A stretch of 64,000 nt of DNA, from the NCBI GenBank assembly GCA_026770025.1, contig JAMXDE010000022.1, positions 124,001-188,000 of the forward strand, written 5' to 3'. This DNA is from Craspedostauros australis. Taxonomy: Eukaryota > Bacillariophyta > Bacillariophyceae > Mastogloiales > Achnanthaceae. Positions 11,060 to 23,062 of the stretch are shown in pieces. Below the pieces are notes generated by a model. It was not told the DNA's origin and did not search any database. It saw only the letters and a program-made list of their open reading frames with translations. The translations under genes and the position numbers were made by a program. The first letter of the stretch is position 1. Each line of letters opens with the position of its first letter.

Positions 11060-12454
11060 ATGACGTGGATGAAACGAAACCAGTTGCTGTGCTTCGTGGG
11101 ACTGCTCGTGCTCTGCCTTGTATCGCAAGGACGATGTGAAGCATCATCGAACGAAGCAACACAGCATTCGGGTGCGCACAACGATGGCATCGCCTGCGAT
11201 TGCAGCAAGGTGGAAGACCTTCTTCGATCAAGCGTCATGCATTCGAAATCAGCGCAGGCGAAAGCTAAGTCGTTGCAAGCGGAGCTAAAGGCGGCTCAAT
11301 CCAAGATGCAGGCAATGCAGCAGGAGAACTCCGAGCTGCAAACCAAGTTGGACGGTGCGTCCAGTGATCTGGATGCCGCCAAGGCTGAATTGGAGCAAAC
11401 GAATGCGAAGCTTGCAACGTCCGGCAACGAGAAGGCCGAGCTGGAGAAGCAACTGGAGGCAGCCAACGCGGCGATCGATGACACCAAGTCAACATCCAAG
11501 AACATTGAAGCACGTCATGATGCCAAGGTGAAAGAACTGGAGGCGCAAGCATCGTCACTGGCCGACAAGATCAAGAGCTCCCAATCCAATCTTGATGCTG
11601 CTGAAGCCGACAAGTTGCAGTTGCAAAAGGCGCTGGATGAGGCAACCGCTGCACTCGATGCAACCAAGTCAAAGTCCCAAAACGAGGCAAAGAGCAGCGA
11701 TGCACGATCGAAGGAGCTCAAGGACAGGGTGTCCGCAATGACCCAACGCATTGAAGAGCTCAAGGACGTCATCACGCGTGCGCAGCAGCGCAACGATGCT
11801 CTGCGCGATGACAAGGCCAAGCTGTCTCAACGCACCAAGGAGCAGCAGCAGGAGCTCCGCGCATTGAAGGACGCGCAGTTTATGCTGCGCCAAGAGAACT
11901 ACGAACAGTTCCAAGAGATACAGAAGGCAAAACGCGACACTCTGTGGTACCGTCTCAGCATCATGTGGAGTGGCATTGTGACCAATCCGGAAATCAAGAA
12001 TGTCATCAACTCCGTCGAGCACATATGGGGCAATCTGAAGGTCGGTCGCATCGAGCTGCCACGCGACGGGTTCGTCCTCAATGCATTCTACCGCGTGCGT
12101 CGGATCTACAAACTCGTCACGGAAGAAACGAACGAGTTCCTGCACGAGCTTAGCCGGTTCCAGGCCGTCTACGCCGTCCTGAAGTTCCGCCATGACACAC
12201 TGGAATTCATCGACCGCACAGTGCACACGACGGGGTCGGTCGGCAGACGATACTGCATCCTGCAGGAGGGTCCTGACACCGAAAGCATCTTGCATTCTGT
12301 CAGCTGCTACCTGGAAGAGAACAATGAGCAGATCACGGACAGCGTCGAGGTGGCGTTTCTGCTCTTGGTTGTGCCTTACCTTGCGATGGTACTGTGTTTC
12401 AAGAAGAAACCGTCGGTGGTCGATGGAGGTGCCGTCAAAGCAAAGGCAGATTGA
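11060..12454 (+). CDS. Signal-peptide, long coiled-coil, membrane-anchored protein, 464 aa
   Basis: The ATG at 11060 is chosen because it places a signal peptide at the N-terminus (MKRNQLLCFVGLLVLCLVSQGRCEA region, cleavage near residue 24). An earlier in-frame ATG at 10964 would bury it. Residues 55-300 form a near-continuous coiled coil of Lys/Glu/Ala/Leu/Gln heptads. About 110 residues with a more globular pattern follow (aromatic and Arg-rich, with two or three Cys). A single membrane helix at about 430-447 and a short Lys-rich tail end it. The topology would put the coiled coil in the ER lumen or outside the cell. I do not recognise the family. Tethering or golgin-like scaffolds are possible, but golgins usually lack an N-terminal signal peptide. 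Confidence 0.75.
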   Translation: MTWMKRNQLLCFVGLLVLCLVSQGRCEASSNEATQHSGAHNDGIACDCSKVEDLLRSSVMHSKSAQAKAKSLQAELKAAQSKMQAMQQENSELQTKLDGASSDLDAAKAELEQTNAKLATSGNEKAELEKQLEAANAAIDDTKSTSKNIEARHDAKVKELEAQASSLADKIKSSQSNLDAAEADKLQLQKALDEATAALDATKSKSQNEAKSSDARSKELKDRVSAMTQRIEELKDVITRAQQRNDALRDDKAKLSQRTKEQQQELRALKDAQFMLRQENYEQFQEIQKAKRDTLWYRLSIMWSGIVTNPEIKNVINSVEHIWGNLKVGRIELPRDGFVLNAFYRVRRIYKLVTEETNEFLHELSRFQAVYAVLKFRHDTLEFIDRTVHTTGSVGRRYCILQEGPDTESILHSVSCYLEENNEQITDSVEVAFLLLVVPYLAMVLCFKKKPSVVDGGAVKAKAD

Positions 12455-13024
12455 TGCAACTCGCGCATTGATGCATTGATGCATTGCATTGAGTGTCAGC
12501 AGAGCACTCACATGTCATGAACACCACACAGGAAAGGATCGCAAGCAAGAGTGATCGACACACCCACATAATCTTTGCTCCAATCTCTGACAAAAATAGA
12601 ATATTCCTCAGGTCGCTTCATGCATACCTGACTTCATGAAGGTGTAACTGCAACAGCACGGATGGAAGGTCTCCTCGTGTGTTGGTACGCGAAGATTCTT
12701 GTTTGAATTCACATCATCCCAACCAGAGTAAAGGAGAAGCCCTCTAGCCTGTCTACGACTCCTTCGATTGAACCACTCAACTCATCACCACAAATTCACC
12801 GCCATCACTTTTTTCTCTCATTTCCCACAACTGTCCTGCTCAGTCCGGATGTCTTCCTTGGCGGCGACGATCATGCTTCCCACAAATACTCCCACACACT
12901 CTACCAATACTTACACTCCACTCTCATCAGAGTGATCATCATCGGAATACTCTACTCTGATCGACGCCAATCCAATCTAATCTAATCTACTTGCGTTACC
13001 AGCACGATCCGCAACACATTCGCT
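12455..13024. other. Intergenic
   Basis: No gene seen. It carries the promoter of the helicase gene. TCTAATC repeats and CACTCTACC-type pyrimidine-rich sequence lie just before its ATG. Confidence 0.45.
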
Positions 13025-16000
13025 ATGAGACGTTCAAAGAGCGACCCGTCCAAGTATGCGCGGAACTACCGCAAGATCTCGCAGCGTCGAATGACGCAGT
13101 TCGATGACATCAATGAGGATCAGGAGATCGATCGGCTGCGCAAGTTGCTCAGAGATTCGGAGGCCCATCTGCAGAAGCATACCGTTGAACCCGATGAAGA
13201 GGACAATGGTGATGATGATAATGCGGCAACAGACGACGTTCGTCCCCACAGACGAGGCAAGAAGCGCAAGGCCGTCGCGAATGGCAATGCGTCACAAGAA
13301 GGCGGATACGGTCAGGACGCCGACGATCAGCTCATCATCCTGGCAACGAAGAAAAAGAAGAAGAAGCAAGGCAAGAAGGCGCCCGTCATACAGCTCACGC
13401 CGCAGGAGATCAAGCAGGCCAAGGCATTCCAGAAAAAGACGGAACGAAAGTTGCACCAATTGGAAACGCGACGAGCACAAAAGCTGAAGCGCAAGGAGCT
13501 CTACGACAAGCTGGAGCAGCACAAGATCGTCAACGCCGACGTCATTCCCCTGCTGCGATCGTCGGCGAGTTTGTCGCGCAAGCACAACATGACGAAGAAG
13601 CAGCAATTGCAAGTTTTGATTCGAAAGGAGAAGATGGGAGTTCAATTGACGGAAGAGGAAAATGATTTGCTGTATTCCAAGAAAGTCGTGGATGACGCAG
13701 AGATGGATGCTGTGGTGGACGAAGACGAAGAAGATGATGGTGATGATGACGATGACGATAACGATGAACAGGTAAAGCCATCTACCGATGCATCGAACAA
13801 CGATCAATGCGCCAGCGGCGGCAACATGAATGCGACATCGAAGAAGTCCAAGAAAACGAAAAAGTCGAAATCAAATCCCGCAGAGATTGACGACGAAGAC
13901 CACGATGCGACGGGTGACATGAAAGTCAATGGGAACGGCAAGGGAGAAGATGACACTGAGAAGGACCCGGAAAACGAAGCTGATGAATCCGCAGCAACAG
14001 CAGCGGCGGCGGAACCGACGCCGTCCCCCATGGACTTTGCGGCTCAAATGATGGCATCGCTAACCACATTGAAACACAAGACGCAAGAGAAGAAAGAGCC
14101 TGAGGTCGTGGAGCCCGCCAATGATCTGGTCACGATCGCAGCTGCGCATTCGGGACCGAGGTACGTCCCGACCAACCCGACCCCGGTCATCACGGCCGCT
14201 GCCATGGGATTGGAGAGCTCCGCGATGAATCATTCGCGCCGTGTCATGGAGATCAAAAGGCCGAAGGAGGTCAGTGACAAACGCTACGATTTGCCGGTGT
14301 CGACCATGGAGTTCGAAATCATTGATGCGATCCGCAACAATGATGTGACCATCCTGTGTGGTGAAACAGGAAGCGGAAAGAGTACGCAAGTACCGCAGTT
14401 CCTCTTCGAGGCTGGTTTCAGCCTGTGTCCTGGCGACGAGAGCAAATTCTTCAAGATCGGCATCACGCAACCACGTCGTGTTGCCGCGGTCTCCACGGCC
14501 AAGCGCGTTTGCTACGAGATGGGTCAGGGCGATGGACAATCTATCAAGTCCAAGGGCAGCGGCAAGAAAAACAAAAATGGAAACCTTGTCTCGTACAAGA
14601 CAAGATACGAGAGTGCCGGTCTCGGCAGCGACAACGCGGTTTGCTTCATGACGGACGGAGTCCTCCTGCAGGAGATCCAGAACGACCTCTTGCTGCGGCA
14701 GTACTCCGTCATCGTGTTGGATGAAATTCATGAGCGCAACCTTAACACCGACGTGCTGATAGGATTGCTCAGCGCCGCCATCTCGTTGCGCAAACGTGCC
14801 GCGGCGGAAGATGGCATGGTACCACTGAAGCTGGTGCTCATGAGTGCCACCTTGCGTGTGGAAGACTTCACGAAGAATGAAAAACTGTTCCTCAATGGCA
14901 AGCCAGCTGTCGTGCGCGTGCCAGGTCGCACGCATCCCGTAACGATCCATCATTCGAAGGTGACCGAGCTGGATGATTATGGTAAGCATTGTTTGGATTG
15001 TTGCATTGCATGTGTGTTGGTATTGTTGCTGCACACTTGCTTTGTTGGCTGTCTTTCGTTGCAGGAGATTGCATTTTTGAATGGTATTATGTATGCTGCC
15101 AAGCCATTGGTTTGGACCACGCGGTCGATTCTCATGAAATGCAATAGTGCAGTTAACTGTACCAATCAAATCTCACACACTCTCCGCGCCCTTGTTTCGT
15201 ATGTGCTGCTCTACAACTTCATGCATAACACCATCTTTCCCATCGCAAACCAACCAACCAACCAAACGGCTTGCAGAAACTGCGGCCTACAAGAAGATAT
15301 GCAAGATCCATCGCAAGCTGCCGACTGGTGGCGTCCTCGTATTTTTGACCGGAAAGCATGAGATTGTTCGCATGGTCAATCGACTTCGCAAGACCTTCCG
15401 CAAGAGCAGCAGGAACGTGCAATCGGAAGACACTTCCATTTACACCGGAGACAATGATGTGACTGTGGACGGTGTGGACAAGGACAGCGATGGTACTGGC
15501 AATCCGGACGACCGTGTTGCTATCCGAGAAATGGATGATGAAGAGGTGGATGCGGAAGACATCACGGATGATTACGACGAAATGGAGAATGATGAGATCA
15601 TTGGCGACATCGAATCGACAGACGATAACATCCCCAAGAAGGCTCTCATCTTGCCGATGCATTCCATGCTTTCCGCCGAAGAGCAAGCCAAGGTGTTTTC
15701 CGAAGTGCCCGACGATCATCGTCTCATCGTGGTTGCGACGAACATCTGCGAAACCTCCATCACAATCCCCAACATGAGCTACGTGGTGGACACCGGGCGT
15801 CATAAATGCCGCAACTACAACTCCAGCACCGGCGTGGCCTCGTACGACGTGATGTGGATCAGCCGGGCGGCCGCCGATCAGCGTGCAGGACGTGCAGGCC
15901 GCACAGGACCCGGGCATTGCTACCGGCTGTACTCCAGCAGCATGTACGCGCGTCACATGGATGCATTTGAGATTCCAGAAATCCTGAGCCGGCCTTTGGA

Positions 16001-17552
16001 GGATGTGGTTCTGGCGATGAAGTCGTTGCGCATCTCGGACGTCTCGGCCTTTCCATTTCCCACGCCGCCTGATCCCAGCCAATTGCGCGATGCCATACGG
16101 TTGTTGTCGCGCATCGGGTGCGTTGATACGTCGAACGTGGATGAGGATGGCGGCGATGGCATTGTAACGAAGCTCGGTGCTGCGGTGGCCAAGCTACCGT
16201 TGGGTGTGCGATGTGGCAAGATCCTCCTGGTGGCTGCCAACGCAGGAGTGCTGGATTACGCAGTCGCCATGGTGGCCGTTCTGACCGAATCCAACATTTT
16301 CCAAGTCCCCGGCTCTCAGAAGATCAAGGAGAACGATGTTGATGTTGATGGTGGCAATGATAATGCCAACAGTAGTGACGACGACGCGTCGTTGGATGAG
16401 CACGACGCTGCTCAAGTCGAGAAGATGGCATCGAGGAAGAAAAAGACCAGGCGATGGCACCATCCCAAGGGCGACGTGCTGGCTGCCACCTTGGCGGTCG
16501 GCGCTTGCGCGTATGCCGGACGCGGCGCTGGCGGTGCATCGGAACATGCGGCGATCCAACGCTTCTGCGAAGACAACAGCCTGGACTTCGTCGCCATGAC
16601 CCGCGTCCTCAAGATGCGCAACCATCTGGCCCGCATCGCCAAGACGCGGTTGAACTGGGCCGATGGGACGGTGGCACGCACGGGAACGGTCCTAAGCAAG
16701 ATGAAACCACCGGGCAAGGTGGAAGAGTTGCTGCTGGCTCAGGCCATCGCATCCGGATCGCTGGATCATGTGGCCATCCGCGCACCACCCGGTTCCATCC
16801 CGGGCGATCATCCATATAGTCTGCGCACGGCGTACATCAGCTGCACGGGATCGGCGCAGGAACCGCTGTTCCTGGACCGCAACAGCGTGCTGTATGCACG
16901 CGATAGCCGCGTGCTGCCGCAATGGATCTGCTACAGCGATCTGGTGCGCAAGACGCTGAAGGACGGCGCCTCCGTGTCGGTGATGAAGAGCGTGACGCCG
17001 GTGGAACCATCGTGGATCGCGGCATTGTCGCAAGGCAGCTCCCTGCTGCAGGTGGGCAAGCCGCTGTCGTCGCCACCGCCCATCTACGATGCTGCGCAGG
17101 ACGCCGTGACGTGCGCCGTGCAATCCAAGTTCGGGATTCATGGTTGGGAGCTGCCGCCGTTGCGCAAGGAGATGTACACTGTGGTGCAAGCCAACCTGGG
17201 ATCACCGATGGAATTCGTGATCGACGATTCGTTCCGGTGGTTCGCACGGTACCTGCTGGAGGGCAAGGTGCTGGCAGAGCTGAAGGGATTCCGCGCGTAC
17301 ATGAACGGGGATCCCGGCATGATCACGCGCAAGACGCCGATCTCGAAGGTGAGCCTGCTCGTATCGTCGCTGTCGTCGGCCGGTGTGGACAGCGCCGCCG
17401 CGTTGCGCAAGCATTGGGCGGAGGTGGACGACAAGCTGCTGCTGCGCGAATTGAAGGGATGGATCCTGTCCGATGAGAAGGAGGCCGCGAAATCGTGCTG
17501 GCGTGCCGCCGTGAAGGCAAATGTGCAGAAATGGAAGCGCGAGCGGCGGTGA
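13025..17552 (+). CDS. DHX37: DEAH-box RNA helicase of the DHX37/Dhr1 (ECM16) type, two exons, 1410 aa
   Basis: Exons are 13025-14981 and 15277-17552. The intron (295 bp) runs from GTAAGC to TTGCAG and splits a codon, giving Glu. The N-terminal 400 residues are Lys- and acid-rich with several nuclear-type basic runs (KKKKKKQGKK). Helicase motifs follow in order: GETGSGKST near residue 445, QPRRVAAVS, DEIH at about residue 566, SATL, then in exon 2 FLTGKHE, TNICETSITIP and QRAGRAGRTGPG. After these come the helicase-associated and OB-fold regions. DHX37/Dhr1 acts in the nucleolus to remove U3 snoRNA from pre-18S rRNA in the small-subunit processome. The KICKIHRKLPTGGVLVFLTG stretch and the acidic insertion between the RecA lobes fit this subfamily. 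All motifs are intact. Confidence 0.93.
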
Positions 17553-19228
17553 TGCGATGCGGTACTCTCAGGTGTTGTGATGGATCTTGCATCGCTAGAT
17601 GAGGAGATCGATAGATGAGGAAGACCAAGGCACTGTTCTTGTGGAAGCAACATTATCAACAAACGAGGGGAGAAAATTGAATGAAGCGCCGTTCGAGCGG
17701 ATTGCTCTGGCATACTCAACCAATAGAACGTGCCATGGCAATACGCATGCGAACACAGTAACTCGTGGCATATCTTGACGGCGCTCCATCTGCAGCTACA
17801 TGTGCGTTCGTATTGACATCAGTCTGTATGAATCCTGATCCCACATCTCATGGTGCCGGTTCGGGTAGATGCTTGCTAAGTTGCTTCACGTCGATGTCGC
17901 CCGTGACGGAAGAAGATTCCTGACGGTGATACTATCAAACCCACCACGACCGACTTTGCCACACGGAGGCTCTGTTCCGTTTGCGGCGTTCGGAAGCTGC
18001 GAAACGATCATCGGCAGTTCGTCATTGCACAGTGCGTTGTGGCGGTATCTTTGTGTGTTGCGAAGAATCTTTGGATCGTGGCGCGGTTTGAAACACGAAC
18101 CAAGATCGGAGTTTTCAACCGCTGTGGGTGTGACACGAGTTGCTTCACAATTATGAATATCATTCGGGCATGAATATTTATGTATATGAGAAAGTGCGAT
18201 TCCCCCCATTCAGCGATGATTGACTCAACGATGAGACGGTTATCACGGTCTTAAGTGAAATGTGGCGGTCATGTGTGTCACATTCGTGCATTTTTGCCAA
18301 TTTGGGGGAAACAACAGACACCACCACCAAAACAGGCCATCACCGCGTGATGCTTGGTTGACTGGACACGAGGTCAAATGAGGCGAAGCAAGCCGCACAA
18401 CGTGGAGTCGACCAACGCCACACAACTCAAATCAAACGGAGAAATCTGGCATAGCATTGTCTTGGAAGTGCGAAGAAAGCGACATCACCAAATCCTGAGG
18501 CTGTGCTCTGCTCAACTTACATGGCAACCTCATCAAGACAACCTGACCCACCAACAAACACACCTGCCACATCGATTCACGACGACGACGACGACAGCAT
18601 TGGCAGTGGGTGCAAGACAGCACGAGGGCTCTCAGCAACAGCAGTGCCTTCGCATATCTGATCGGTGGTTCGGCATTCTCTCATTTTGCAACACCCCATC
18701 CTCCACATCATCATCTCAGCTGAATACGAGCTATACACATCCTCCTCCGGCTTCACTCCTCCCAATACTCCCGCTGCACGAGTCAAGAGTCAAGAGCAAT
18801 AGCGACCTCTGGGGAATCTGCCGGCATCTCGTCTTGTGAAGAACGCATCAAGCAACAGATCGGCGTTGTCAAGACCATCAATCTTGGATGCGATCAACAC
18901 AAGCAATCATCATTCATTCATCCATTCATTCATCGACCCATCCATCCATCCATTCATCAACAGCTGTCAAGACCGATACCACCTGATCTGAACAGGGGAG
19001 AGTAGATTTGATACTCATTGAGCACCCGTAGATCACATCCTCCACATCACAAGAGCTGAAACATCATCCGATCGACGACTCTGATTCGCAGCATTCGGAA
19101 TCAGCGCACTGGTTGGCAGGCAATTACCAGCATATACCTACCTATCGTGCCAAACTCGTCCTCTTTCCAACAGAGCACAAATACCCACCAGCACACATTC
19201 CGCTTCACAACTCTACGACATATTCAAG
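17553..19228. other. Intergenic, 1.7 kb
   Basis: No supported gene. The open frames are short and lack codon bias. It contains the microsatellite at 18902-18959 and the promoter of the PT-rich membrane protein. Confidence 0.45.
18902..18959. repeat. CATT/CATC tetranucleotide microsatellite
   Basis: Imperfect tandem CATT and CATC units (cattcattcatccattcat and so on). Confidence 0.9.
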
Positions 19229-21892
19229 ATGCCACCTTCCAATAGATCGACAAGACCGCTGCGGCTGCCGCAGCAATCATCACCTTTTTCGGCAATGCGA
19301 TGCACGATGTTCATGATTATGGCGATCCTGATGTTCGGAAGCAAATCTCAAATGATGGCGACTGCGCAATCGATGGAACCTTCACCGGCGGCCACATTTT
19401 TATCGACTTCCGATCCAACCGATGCGACTGCATCACCGACATCCAATCCAACCGAAGCAACTGCGTCGCCGACGTCTAATCCCACCGAAGCGACTTCATC
19501 ACCGACTTCCAATCCAACCGAAGCGACCGCGTCGCCGACGTCCAATCCGACGTCAGCCCCGACGCTGAAGCCATCCGAAATGGCATCGTCGATGCCAACA
19601 CCCGCAGAAACACTGCCGCCGACGAGTATGCCAACCTCTAAGCCTACAGATATGCCGACATCTCAACCTACAGATATGCCGACGTCTCAACCTACAGATA
19701 TGCCAACATCCCAACCTACGGATATGCCGACGGATATGCCAACAGTGCCAGCCGCCACAGCAACGCCCACGGCAGCAGGTTCCGAAGCGCCGACCGCTAT
19801 CCCTGTCATTGCTTCCGCCGACCCATCAGTTGAGCCGACCCAGGAACCTGTCACGGCCAGTCCGTCAACTTTGCCGTCGCAGATGCCTTCTGCGAATGCT
19901 CAAACGGCAATGCCGACCCCCGTCGCAGGTAAATATCCAACAATTGAATTCTGAAACACATGCCGATGAAAATGCTCGCGTTTGTTCTCTGTGGTGCTAA
20001 TTGCGTTCTTTTTTTTGTGAGATGGAATGTTCCTGCACAATTCGTTCATTCATTCGTATGCCAATGACACCATTCATTCCAACATCTGTATTGCGTCGCG
20101 TCATCTCACATCATTATTTCGCCTCACCACCTGCATGGACACGTCATTTTTTTGTCATTTGTGGAACCATGAAGTCTCGGGAAAGCCATCTCATGCTCCA
20201 ACGTCGAGTACCTCACCAAGCATCATGCCAAGTGCGATGCCATCCGAGCTTGTGCCAACTTCCGCGGTGCCATCAGCAATGCCAAGCCATTCTCCCTCCA
20301 CGACGCCATCCTCTCCACCAACTCCCGCCGACAGTCTCTTGCCCAGCCAGGCTCCCGTCGATCAACAGACCAAACCACCGACCTCCATGCCAACGTCTAC
20401 ACCCACCATCTCACCAACTTCGGCTCCGACAACTCCTTTTGAAACGGCCTCTGCGCAGGGCTTGCAGATGACCTTGAGCGGAGTCTCCTCGCAAAACCTT
20501 GGCGATGCATCCAACGCGGCTTTGGCGGCCACCATTAAGTCGCACGTCGAATCATTCTTCGCCGCCAACGATGTGTACAACGTCCTCGACCTCACATCCA
20601 CCGTCACCATCGCCACGCGCCGACGATTCTTGCGCTCCTCACCGGCCGACGCTGCACGCGCGTTGCAGGATGATGCGAATCTTCAGGTCGTCGTCTACGA
20701 TCAAACCTTCGAGTACCGCGTCGCAAATGGCATCGATCCCAACAACGTCACACCGAAGACGCTTGCTACGCAACCATTCGCGCTGGCTGCCAGCCGCGAT
20801 CAGTTCCGTGATGCCCTCATCGCCACGGATGACGATGCTCTCAAGGAGGTCACTACCGTCACCGACGTCATCTTCCCAACCGTCGATCCGCCCACCACCG
20901 CACCAACCGCGGCACCCACAGCTCTGCCGACATCGTTGCCGACAACGAACTCCGGTGGCGGTGGCGACAGCGGACTCGGCACCGGTGCCCTCGTTGGTAT
21001 CATCGTCGGCGGCGTCGTGGCGCTCATCATCATCTGCGTCCTCGCCTACCTCCTCTGCGGCAAGAGTGACGACAGCGATGATGAAGATGGCGAAGCCCTC
21101 ATCGGAGGTGGCCGCGAACCGCCGCCTGCCGAACTCAAGGTCAAAAACAAGGAAGACGAAGTGTCGGCCCTTGACGGAAACGCAGGTGCCACGACCGCCA
21201 ATCCAAACTCCATCGATTCCATCGCCGGGTACGGCGATCAGAGGTGAGTGTATTGTATCGTATTGTATCATTATGTATTGTTCATTGCATTGTATTGTTG
21301 GATATTTGACGATGATGGTCTTCCTCACACTTCCATTCGACTTCACGTTCCAACACCCAATGGTTTGTAACAACTCCATGATTTATGACTGCATTCTTCT
21401 TTCCGCAGCGTTGCCACTGTGGATTACGACTACTCCAAGGCGTACGGAGGCGGCGGTGATACCTCCGTTTCCAGCGCTGGCGGCACCTTCGGATCCAACA
21501 CGCAAGGCTTGTCCACGTTGGAAGCCGCCAATGCAGCAGCCACAGGCGGAGCAGTCCTGGGCGACGGCCCCAGCTTCTCGGATACCGATTCCTTCGAGGC
21601 CCACTACCGCAGTACGAATGCCAACATCAAGGAGGAATTCATAGACATTTACGCACCGGCTGGTAAGCTGGGTGTCGTGATTGACACACCCGACGACGGC
21701 GCCCCGGTGGTGCACGCCGTGAAGGATTCGTCCGTGATCGGTGACAAGATCCGCGTGGGCGACAAGCTGGTGGCCGTCGACGAGGAGGATGTTCGGTCGA
21801 TGACGGCCATCAAGGTGTCCAAGCTGATCAGCCGCAAGAGCGCGAATCCCTCCAGGAAACTCAGTCTCATCCGTACCATTGTCGTCGAGTAA
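19229..21892 (+). CDS. Pro/Thr-rich type I membrane protein with C-terminal PDZ domain, three exons, 750 aa
   Basis: Exons are 19229-19928, 20175-21243 and 21409-21892. Intron 1 (GTAAAT to GAAG, 246 bp) has a weak acceptor and is the least certain; intron 2 (GTGAGT to CCGCAG, 165 bp) is clear. The frame is continuous through both. The N-terminus has a signal or anchor segment (about residues 23-45). Residues 50-340 are Pro/Thr/Ser repeats (PTSNPTEATASP-like and DMPTSQPT-like units), probably heavily O-glycosylated. A folded ectodomain of about 150 residues follows, with dibasic RRRFLR suggestive of processing and a vaguely SEA-like pattern. A Gly/Val/Ile membrane helix lies at about 503-528. 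The cytosolic part is acidic and then Gly-rich, and ends in a PDZ domain (about 667-748) with GKLGVVID in place of the GLGF loop. The likely role is cell-surface or wall-associated, linked by PDZ to cytosolic partners; this is inference. Confidence 0.82.
19424..19740 (+). repeat. In-gene tandem repeats coding PT-rich units
   Basis: Two repeat blocks. A 36-bp unit (about 19424-19550) encodes a PTSNPTEATASP-like motif in about four copies. A 24-bp unit (about 19640-19740) encodes DMPTSQPT in about four copies. Copies vary mostly at third positions. Copy number is likely to vary between alleles. Confidence 0.85.
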
Positions 21893-22302
21893 ACCTGCGC
21901 ATGCTCGATGTATTAGTCTGTGCCTTGAATGTAAAGAAACAATCCTGAAACAATGGAATACAATGATCATAACAAGTATTATAATAACATCATGAGTACC
22001 GTAACATGCATGTTGTCAGCGTGAGCATAAGTGATAGTTCCTGTTCTTGACAATGGACGTGTGCAGCACAAGGATTTGGACATGGAAGCACGAGTTCAGT
22101 TGGCATGGGGCTGGCTAGCTGGACATGTGGGAGTGACTCCATCAGGGCATCATGGAGAAGGGAGCGCAAACGGTAGGTAACATGATATGGCATTGTACTA
22201 GAGTATTACAGATCCTTCCTTCATTCCTTTCTTTCCTATTGCTTCAGCTGATGCAGAGTATGTATATTCACAAAACGTAACGTCGTTCCATCGATCCATC
22301 CA
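21893..22302. other. Intergenic between convergent genes
   Basis: No gene seen. 3' flanks of the PDZ protein gene (+) and the Gln-rich gene (-). Confidence 0.45.
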
Positions 22303-23062
22303 TCACAAACCCAAGGCGCTGTCGGAACTGCCGGATGAGGGGATGTCGGGATACAGGGATTCCATCCAATCCACATCCGTCTCATTGTTGTTCGTGTTGG
22401 TATGGTCGACGGCAAAGTTGGTGGTCGTGATGAGGGGTGTGAAATCAAAGGCGCTGGCCGTACCCCGCATTGGGTTGTCCAATGCTTCGAATCCTGTGAG
22501 GAGCTGTTGCTGCTGTTGCGATTGTTGTTGTTGGTGCTGCTGCTGCTGCTGCGAATGTGTGGAATGGAGATGATCGGAAGCAGAAGACGAGGTCGATACG
22601 GTGGAGATGGACGACGATGACTTGCCACCTGCGTTGTTGTGCAGATTCATCCGGCTCGTGGAGTTCGGGAAGGATGAACGATGGTTGAGCATGGCCTGCA
22701 TCTTCTGCTGCGCGCTGGATCGGATCTTCATAAATCGACCCTGTCTCTTCCGCTGAGATGATGTTGACAACGACACGAAGCTGTCTCCTCCAAACGAGGC
22801 ATCGCTCGAGCCCGTCCTTGTCCTGTGCCTGGCCGGGATGATGTTCTCATTGGCCGCGGAGGGGAATGACCCGAGGGGGTTTTGGGCACCGGAGGACGGG
22901 AAGGAGCCCTTGCTGGTGTTGCGTCTCGTGAACATGGTCGGCATGGTTGCTGATTCTTGTGTTGCCGTTGTTGCTTGCCGTTGTTGCTGATTATGCTTCT
23001 GTTGGATAGAGGTTCGCGTTGAGTCTATTCTCTTGTCACGCTTCAGCTGTTGTTCCGCGTAT
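22303..23062 (-). CDS. Gln/Ser-rich protein, probable 3' exon, 5' end unresolved
   Basis: The minus-strand frame is open from the stop at 22303 to about 23076 but has no ATG at its 5' edge; the first codon there is TTG. A good splice acceptor (CTCCGCAG) ends at 23063, so this is probably a downstream exon with its start further 5', perhaps within 23063-23500. An internal ATG about 43 codons in is the other option. The protein is rich in Ser and Arg/Lys, then has a poly-Gln tract (about 22500-22560) and an acidic C-terminus with DWMESLYPDIP. Low-complexity Gln plus an acidic/aromatic end is common in transcription activators, but no DNA-binding domain is visible. Function unknown. Confidence 0.5.
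22500..22556. repeat. CTG/TTG trinucleotide repeat coding poly-Gln
   Basis: Imperfect CTG/TTG units read on the minus strand as CAG/CAA, giving the Gln tract of the gene at 22303-23062. Confidence 0.9.

Noticed and set aside
14060-15169. 369-codon minus-strand frame
   Set aside because: Antisense to the helicase motifs of the DHX37-type gene and reaches across its intron.
20499-21644. 381-codon plus-strand frame in the PT-rich gene
   Set aside because: Shifted frame of the same exons, crossing an intron, with Ser/Arg/Pro shadow composition.
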